Below are positions 37,446 through 40,679 of a stretch of 40,679 nt of DNA, in pieces. The notes under the pieces are model-generated. The model saw nothing but the letters and a program-made list of their open reading frames with translations, had not been told where the DNA came from and made no database searches. This DNA is from a virus: IMG/VR virus record IMGVR_UViG_3300021964_007024, positions 1 to 40,679 of that record; one strand, given 5' to 3'. A program made the translations under genes and the position numbers. How positions within the stretch are numbered: position 1 is the first letter of the stretch; each line of letters starts with the position of its first letter.

Positions 37446-37636
37446 CCCCTATCTTCTACCTCACGTTTGTCAGCAAATGCTAACAAATCTTCTGCCACTG
37501 CACGAGCCTGTTCGCGTGTAAGGCTCACATGCTCCTGCCAATCCGTTGTGATCTGCACACACGTGCCACGATCCTGTCCACCCCAAAAGCGTGTCAATTT
37601 CACGTCCTTGTCTGTGCTTTGTAAATCTGTTGCCAT
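37442..37636 (-). CDS. Small conserved hypothetical protein
   Basis: A 64-aa protein with LTRFWGGQDRGTCVQITTDWQEHVSLTREQARAVAEDLLAF, a beta-hairpin followed by an amphipathic helix that I associate with many phage small early proteins. Function unknown. AAGGAGCGAAC lies eight or more bases before the ATG at 37636. It has its own promoter. Confidence 0.78.
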   Translation of the reverse strand: MATDLQSTDKDVKLTRFWGGQDRGTCVQITTDWQEHVSLTREQARAVAEDLLAFADKREVEDRG

Positions 37637-37668
37637 CTTGTTCGCTCCTTATTTCTAACTATATCTAT

Positions 37669-37696
37669 AGTATAGCATCACTGTCCAAAATGTCAA
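37669..37696 (-). promoter_or_regulatory. Sigma-70-type promoter, right-arm cassette
   Basis: On the minus strand TTGACA (37691-37696), 16 bases ending TGC (extended -10), then TATACT (37669-37674). Confidence 0.82.
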
Positions 37697-37701
37697 CCCC
37701 T

Positions 37702-38388
37702 TTATTTCATAAAAGTATGGTTGCCGATCACTACCTGTAGTTGTTTTGAGTCAGCCCAGTATGGGTAGACTAGGTTGTGTGCATAGTAGTAGAGACTGCC
37801 CTTGGTGTTATCATTAACACGATAGGTTCCATAGCCCAGGGTCCATATTGCTACTTCAACGCTCTTTCTCCACGCTTCCGCGTTCAGTTCTATGCTCTCA
37901 CCGGTCTTTTCATAGTTGGCCCAAATTACATCCTTCTGCCCATCACAATACCATGAGAACTGACACTTGTGCTTGATGGGATAATACACAGGCTCTAGGT
38001 TGGGATCCTTCTTGGTCTTCCATGATTCTCTCACGGGACCTTGATACACCACATCACAGTATGAGTTGGGGAAGTCTTGTGAATGCACCCTGTTCCGAGT
38101 CACATTAGCAACTGCGGCCTTGCCCTCAACGCCTTCTGCTCTGCTTTCAAAGTAGATGTTCTCTGCTAGGCAGATCATTTCTTGGTGTTTGCTGTTGGGG
38201 ATCTTTGATTCGTTTACTTCCTGCCATACAATCTGCTTGGCCTGACTAGTAAGTTCCGCCGCATGCGGAAATGAAAACTTACGATCGTCTGCATTAGCAA
38301 ACGAGGCAACACCTGTCAGCAATAGTATTGCTAGGGCACTGCCTACCGTTGTTAGGGTTAGTATTAGAAAACTTTTAAATTGGTTCAT
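37702..38388 (-). CDS. SleB/CwlJ-type cell-wall hydrolase with signal peptide
   Basis: A 228-aa protein of the Hydrolase_2 family (peptidoglycan lytic enzymes such as SleB and CwlJ). The N-terminus has a Lys, a hydrophobic segment (about 7-30) and ASFANA, a likely signal peptidase I site near residue 33. The catalytic domain begins CLAENIYFESRAEGVEGKAAVANVTRNRV (73-101), where the family Glu lies, and continues with CDVVYQG and CQFSWYCDG. It would degrade peptidoglycan in the periplasm, either at lysis or during entry. The start is the ATG at 38388 with AAGGAGCGAA. The promoter is sigma-70 type, not late type. Confidence 0.87.
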   Translation of the reverse strand: MNQFKSFLILTLTTVGSALAILLLTGVASFANADDRKFSFPHAAELTSQAKQIVWQEVNESKIPNSKHQEMICLAENIYFESRAEGVEGKAAVANVTRNRVHSQDFPNSYCDVVYQGPVRESWKTKKDPNLEPVYYPIKHKCQFSWYCDGQKDVIWANYEKTGESIELNAEAWRKSVEVAIWTLGYGTYRVNDNTKGSLYYYAHNLVYPYWADSKQLQVVIGNHTFMK

Positions 38389-38412
38389 GTTTCGCTCCTT
38401 CATTATAGTATT

Positions 38413-38441
38413 ACTATACTATTGATTTTGGAGTTTGTCAA
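38413..38441 (-). promoter_or_regulatory. Sigma-70-type promoter for the cell-wall hydrolase
   Basis: On the minus strand TTGACA (38436-38441), 17 bases, TATAGT (38413-38418). The -35 lies in the 3' end of the upstream gene 38419-38610. Confidence 0.78.
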
Positions 38442-38610
38442 CCATTTTGAAGAATTGGTTAAACATATCCTCGGATTTGTCTTCACCCTTGGGTATACAT
38501 ATAGCCTTGGGATCCTGCTCCTTGACTATATCCAGTGCCTGCTTGCAGATGTCCTCTGAAGGATATGTCATCTGTAGATTAAGGGCCGCCGCTATAAGAA
38601 TGAACTTCAT
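38419..38610 (-). CDS. Small exported Cys-containing protein
   Basis: A 63-aa protein from the ATG at 38610: MKFILIAAALNLQMTYPSEDICKQALDIVKEQDPKAICIPKGEDK. The short hydrophobic start could be a signal peptide, and Cys22 and Cys38 may form a disulfide. AAAGGAAGG lies upstream, and the TAATG overlap with the preceding gene shows coupling. An in-frame extension to 38679 is less likely. Resembles small exported proteins of marine phages; function unknown. Confidence 0.7.
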   Translation of the reverse strand: MKFILIAAALNLQMTYPSEDICKQALDIVKEQDPKAICIPKGEDKSEDMFNQFFKMVDKLQNQ

Positions 38611-38957
38611 TACGCCGCCTTCCTTTCCTGGTAGGCCTCTCTCTTGAGGCCGGTTTGTGGAGATACCCGGTAGGCACACTCCTTTTTGAATTCACGATAA
38701 TCCTCATCATCGTCCTCCAACTTGGCCAACCACTCAGCCTCTGTTTCCCACTCTACTGGGAACTCTTTCCAGCCCAAGCCGTTGTCCGAGAACGCCGCCA
38801 TTACGAACGCAACCGCATCCTGCACACGGTCCAACCCACTAACGATGTAGGTGTCGCCACCCTTCATCTTCCAATAGTGGTTGTTAGAAGAAAACTTACC
38901 GTCCTCCTGATGGGCACCGTAGTTTTCTAAGTGTTGAGTGTGAATTGCATAGTTCAT
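38610..38957 (-). CDS. Conserved hypothetical protein
   Basis: A 115-aa protein starting MNYAIHTQHLENYGAHQEDGKFSSNNHYWKMKGGDTYIVSGL, a pattern familiar from T4-like phages of marine bacteria, followed by helical acidic DDDEDY and a basic tail. Soluble; no catalytic motif. Own promoter and AAGGAGCGAAC leader. Confidence 0.78.
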   Translation of the reverse strand: MNYAIHTQHLENYGAHQEDGKFSSNNHYWKMKGGDTYIVSGLDRVQDAVAFVMAAFSDNGLGWKEFPVEWETEAEWLAKLEDDDEDYREFKKECAYRVSPQTGLKREAYQERKAA

Positions 38958-38987
38958 ATAGTTCGCTCCTTAATTGTTTATACTGTT

Positions 38988-39016
38988 AGTATAGCAAGGA
39001 TTGTCCAAAAAGTCAA
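38988..39016 (-). promoter_or_regulatory. Sigma-70-type promoter, right-arm cassette
   Basis: On the minus strand TTGACT (39011-39016), 17 bases ending TGC, TATACT (38988-38993), then AAGGAGCGAAC before the ATG at 38957. Spacer begins TTTTGGACA, as at 37669-37696. Confidence 0.82.
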
Positions 39017-39061
39017 CCCCTTTTTTCCCCAATAGAATCAAGAGGTTGTAGTGGGTAACCC

Positions 39062-39262
39062 CTAGGCTCCGTAGTAATAATCGCCCATGATATCGCCCAC
39101 GGTTTCCTTCTTGGTGTCCATCTCCATGAGCTCGTAGCCTATGTTGGCCATCAAGCCATCCGCTAGGTCCGGATATCTTTCAACGAGGTTCTTGACCAGG
39201 CTTTCTCTTTCGTCCTGGTCCATTCTTGCTATGCCTTCGATGATTAGTTGTTCTGTCGTCAT
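39062..39262 (-). CDS. Small acidic hypothetical protein
   Basis: A 66-aa helical acidic protein (MTTEQLIIEGIARMDQDERESLVKNLVERYPDLADGLM... GDYYYGA). AAAGGAGCAGAC precedes the ATG. It lies ten bases after the small membrane protein gene and is probably co-transcribed from the promoter at 39464. No family recognised. Confidence 0.75.
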   Translation of the reverse strand: MTTEQLIIEGIARMDQDERESLVKNLVERYPDLADGLMANIGYELMEMDTKKETVGDIMGDYYYGA

Positions 39263-39272
39263 GTCTGCTCCT

Positions 39273-39437
39273 TTAGGTTAGTGTTATTACGATTTGGCCC
39301 CATACAAGTGATATGAGGAATAGGAATGCAACCAAGCCCAAGCATACCACTGCGAACTTGAATCCTACTTCTAGGATCGCTGGCGCAAACTTGAATATGA
39401 TGTAGGCTACTGCAATGAATCCGATAATTTCTAACAT
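39273..39437 (-). CDS. Small two-helix membrane protein
   Basis: A 54-aa protein starting MLEIIGFIAVAYIIFKFAPAIL and continuing FKFAVVCLGLVAFLFLISLVW: two membrane helices with a short linker. It could be a holin-like or host-membrane-modifying early protein. The ATG at 39437 has AAAGGAGCGAG upstream; the longer ORF crosses the promoter. Confidence 0.72.
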   Translation of the reverse strand: MLEIIGFIAVAYIIFKFAPAILEVGFKFAVVCLGLVAFLFLISLVWGQIVITLT

Positions 39438-39463
39438 TTTACTCGCTCCTTTATTATGTTTAT

Positions 39464-39492
39464 AATATAGCACATTCTATCCGAACTGTCAA
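39464..39492 (-). promoter_or_regulatory. Sigma-70-type promoter, right-arm cassette
   Basis: On the minus strand TTGACA (39487-39492), 17 bases ending TGC, TATATT (39464-39469). It sits two bases beyond the T run of the terminator at 39495-39533. Confidence 0.82.
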
Positions 39493-39494
39493 CC

Positions 39495-39533
39495 AAAAAA
39501 AGGGCCCGACTAGCATTCTATCTAGCCGGACCC
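39495..39533 (-). terminator. Rho-independent terminator
   Basis: On the minus strand an imperfect 12-bp stem (arms 39522-39533 and 39502-39513), an 8-base loop and seven T. It ends the gene at 39566-39880, 32 bases after its stop. Confidence 0.88.
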
Positions 39534-39565
39534 AGTGAGTGGTATCTATCCGGGAGCGAATCGGA

Positions 39566-39880
39566 TTATGCTACCACTGGCTCCACAGTTTCTTGTGAAA
39601 CTGGAGCATCCACACCAGTCTGTGCTGGCTTAGGATTCTTCTTAGCGATATAGTCAATCGCTGCCTGTGTGGCAGGATTACCCTTCGCGAAATCCACTGA
39701 CTTAAGATGCTCAGCGATTTCCCACTTATACATCTCCCTATCAAGGTTGATCATGTCCACGTCTGTGTGGCCATTCTTGATTAGGATCTTGATTCTCATT
39801 GAATCGTTTGCGAACCTAATCTTTGTTTTCCCATTCAGTGTTGATACACCTACTACTGAGAACTTTTTATCTGTTGCCAT
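39566..39880 (-). CDS. Conserved hypothetical phage protein
   Basis: A 104-aa protein beginning MATDKKFSVVGVSTLNGKTKIRFANDSMRIKILIKNGHTDVDMI, a pattern I recall as widely conserved in T4-like marine phages. The N-terminal two thirds form a probable beta-rich domain; the C-terminal tail is Pro/Ala/Glu-rich. Function unknown. It has a perfect-consensus promoter about 80 bases upstream, AAAGG before the ATG, and a strong terminator, so it is likely a highly expressed single-gene unit. Confidence 0.82.
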   Translation of the reverse strand: MATDKKFSVVGVSTLNGKTKIRFANDSMRIKILIKNGHTDVDMINLDREMYKWEIAEHLKSVDFAKGNPATQAAIDYIAKKNPKPAQTGVDAPVSQETVEPVVA

Positions 39881-39957
39881 AATGTTTACCTTTATATGCC
39901 TTTCTTGTGTGTTAGTTTAAAGAGCATTTGGAATGTCACAACCGTATGCTCAATTTC

Positions 39958-39986
39958 ATTATACACAATTTTGAATTGGTTGTCAA
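39958..39986 (-). promoter_or_regulatory. Perfect-consensus sigma-70 promoter
   Basis: On the minus strand TTGACA (39981-39986), 17 bases, TATAAT (39958-39963). Unlike the other cassettes, a leader of about 70 bases separates it from the ATG at 39880. Confidence 0.85.
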
Positions 39987-39989
39987 CCA

Positions 39990-40196
39990 TTATTTCTGTC
40001 CAAAATTGGGTATTACCTGTATGGTCACGGCCTGCTTCTCGTCCAATTCTGCGACGAACTCATCGTCCATAACCAAGTCCTGAAAATGTAGATCCAACAG
40101 TCTTTCAACCTGTTCCAGATCAGCATTCCCTTCACTCGCACACTCTACCGTGAGTGTGTAAGTAAATCTTCTCTTTGCTTCCGGTGCCTCAGACAC
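39990..40196 (-). CDS. Small hypothetical protein, GTG start
   Basis: A 68-aa protein. I start at the GTG at 40196, because AGGAGG is six bases upstream; the longer frame begins with a TTG inside the previous gene. Content: RRFTYTLTVECASEGNADLEQVERLLDLHFQDLVMDDEF, then a strand AVTIQVIPNF, suggesting a small alpha/beta fold. Overlaps the upstream gene by 8 bases. Function unknown. Confidence 0.7.
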   Translation of the reverse strand: MSEAPEAKRRFTYTLTVECASEGNADLEQVERLLDLHFQDLVMDDEFVAELDEKQAVTIQVIPNFGQK

Positions 40197-40679
40197 TTTC
40201 AGCCTCCTTCTTTGCTTCAATACCTTCAGTCAACCATTCAGTCAACTCTTCGGGTTCTTCTTCCATGCACTCTGTGATACCAAAAGCGTCATTAAGATCT
40301 TCTGGAAGTTCGTTCTCCAAAGTCTTCTTGTCGCCTTCTAGGCTATAGTGTTCGTCACCAAACTCTGTTTCCCACTTGCCTGCAAATGCACAACCTGGTT
40401 CGTAATACATTGCCTCAATGTATAGATCCGGATGTGCCTCTTCCGCATGCTCATAGACTCCTACTGGTGGTGCCCAAGCACTCTGGAAGTTGCCTGTTAG
40501 GATTGCTTCACCGTCACCAGCATCCTCATAGTTCCAGTCACCCTCGCATGTGTCCCACTTGGTGCCCCAGTTAGATGAGCACCAGTCATACCAGTTAGGA
40601 ATGTTATCCTCGGCACATTGCTCTCGTTCTTTCTGTCCCAAGTTGCCCGTGAATGTATTCTCAGGCATGGGGTGCAGGA
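40189..40679 (-). CDS. Api92/DUF1281-like protein, 5' end outside the window
   Basis: At least 159 aa. NWYDWCSSNWGTKWDTC near residue 25, ILTGNFQSAWAPPVGVY and YEPGCAFAGKWETE match the Api92-like (DUF1281) ferredoxin-like family of phage and plasmid proteins, whose role is unknown. An ATG exists at 40668, but the frame stays open to the window edge. The in-frame residues before the Met read Leu-His-Pro, and the family normally has a zinc-finger-like region ahead of its PMPE motif. So the gene very likely begins to the right of this window. The tail is acidic. Confidence 0.75.
   Translation of the reverse strand, partial: LHPMPENTFTGNLGQKEREQCAEDNIPNWYDWCSSNWGTKWDTCEGDWNYEDAGDGEAILTGNFQSAWAPPVGVYEHAEEAHPDLYIEAMYYEPGCAFAGKWETEFGDEHYSLEGDKKTLENELPEDLNDAFGITECMEEEPEELTEWLTEGIEAKKEAESV

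Overview
This window is part of a T4-like marine myovirus genome. Six hallmark replication and recombination genes are recognisable by motif: gp32 (72-1058), uvsX (1143-2213), uvsY (2440-2898), uvsW (12400-13851), gp61 primase (25813-26841) and gp41 helicase (28681-30117). They sit among small ORFs of a kind I associate with T4-like phages of marine bacteria (cyanophage and pelagiphage type). No photosynthesis gene is present, so I do not name a host. DNA is AT-rich on the left, genes are tightly packed with ATGA or TAATG overlaps, and promoters are of bacterial sigma-70 type and T4 late type.

Layout. (1) 1-2.9 kb: gp32-uvsX-orf-uvsY, plus strand. (2) 2.9-3.9 kb: a minus-strand trio of HxGH nucleotidylyltransferase, DUF2061-like membrane protein and APS kinase. 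(3) 4-11.2 kb and 14.4-21.8 kb: a large sugar and surface-chemistry insert wrapped around uvsW. It holds a nucleotidylyltransferase-cupin fusion, five diverged paralogues of a capsule-synthesis-like (KpsC/KpsS-like) family, four DxD glycosyltransferase-like proteins, a sulfotransferase, a short UDP-sugar dehydrogenase-like protein, three methyltransferases (one TylF-like), an asparagine-synthase-like amidotransferase and a GalE-like epimerase. (4) 21.8-33.6 kb: a consensus promoter, then small genes, a DnaE-like mini-protein, a probable virion protein, primase, a NodU-type carbamoyltransferase, helicase, an SGNH-like protein, a 2OG-Fe(II) oxygenase-like protein, a GNAT-like protein and one tRNA-Arg. 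(5) 33.7-40.7 kb: everything switches to the minus strand and becomes visibly GC-richer. This arm holds many very small genes, four of the five small lipoprotein candidates being split between here and the right end of the plus arm, a second sulfotransferase, a SleB/CwlJ-type cell-wall hydrolase, and a series of near-identical promoter-plus-leader cassettes.

How it fits together (inference). APS kinase can supply PAPS to the two sulfotransferases. The dehydrogenase, epimerase and nucleotidylyltransferase could make activated sugars. The glycosyltransferase-like proteins would transfer them, and the methyl-, carbamoyl-, amido- and sulfo-transferases would decorate them. The product could be a glycan on the virion, a modified host surface, or modified phage DNA; sequence alone does not decide. 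Regulation appears split between consensus sigma-70 promoters and T4-like late motifs (ATAAATA). At several genes either kind is placed so that transcription would begin at or next to the A of the start codon, predicting leaderless mRNAs.
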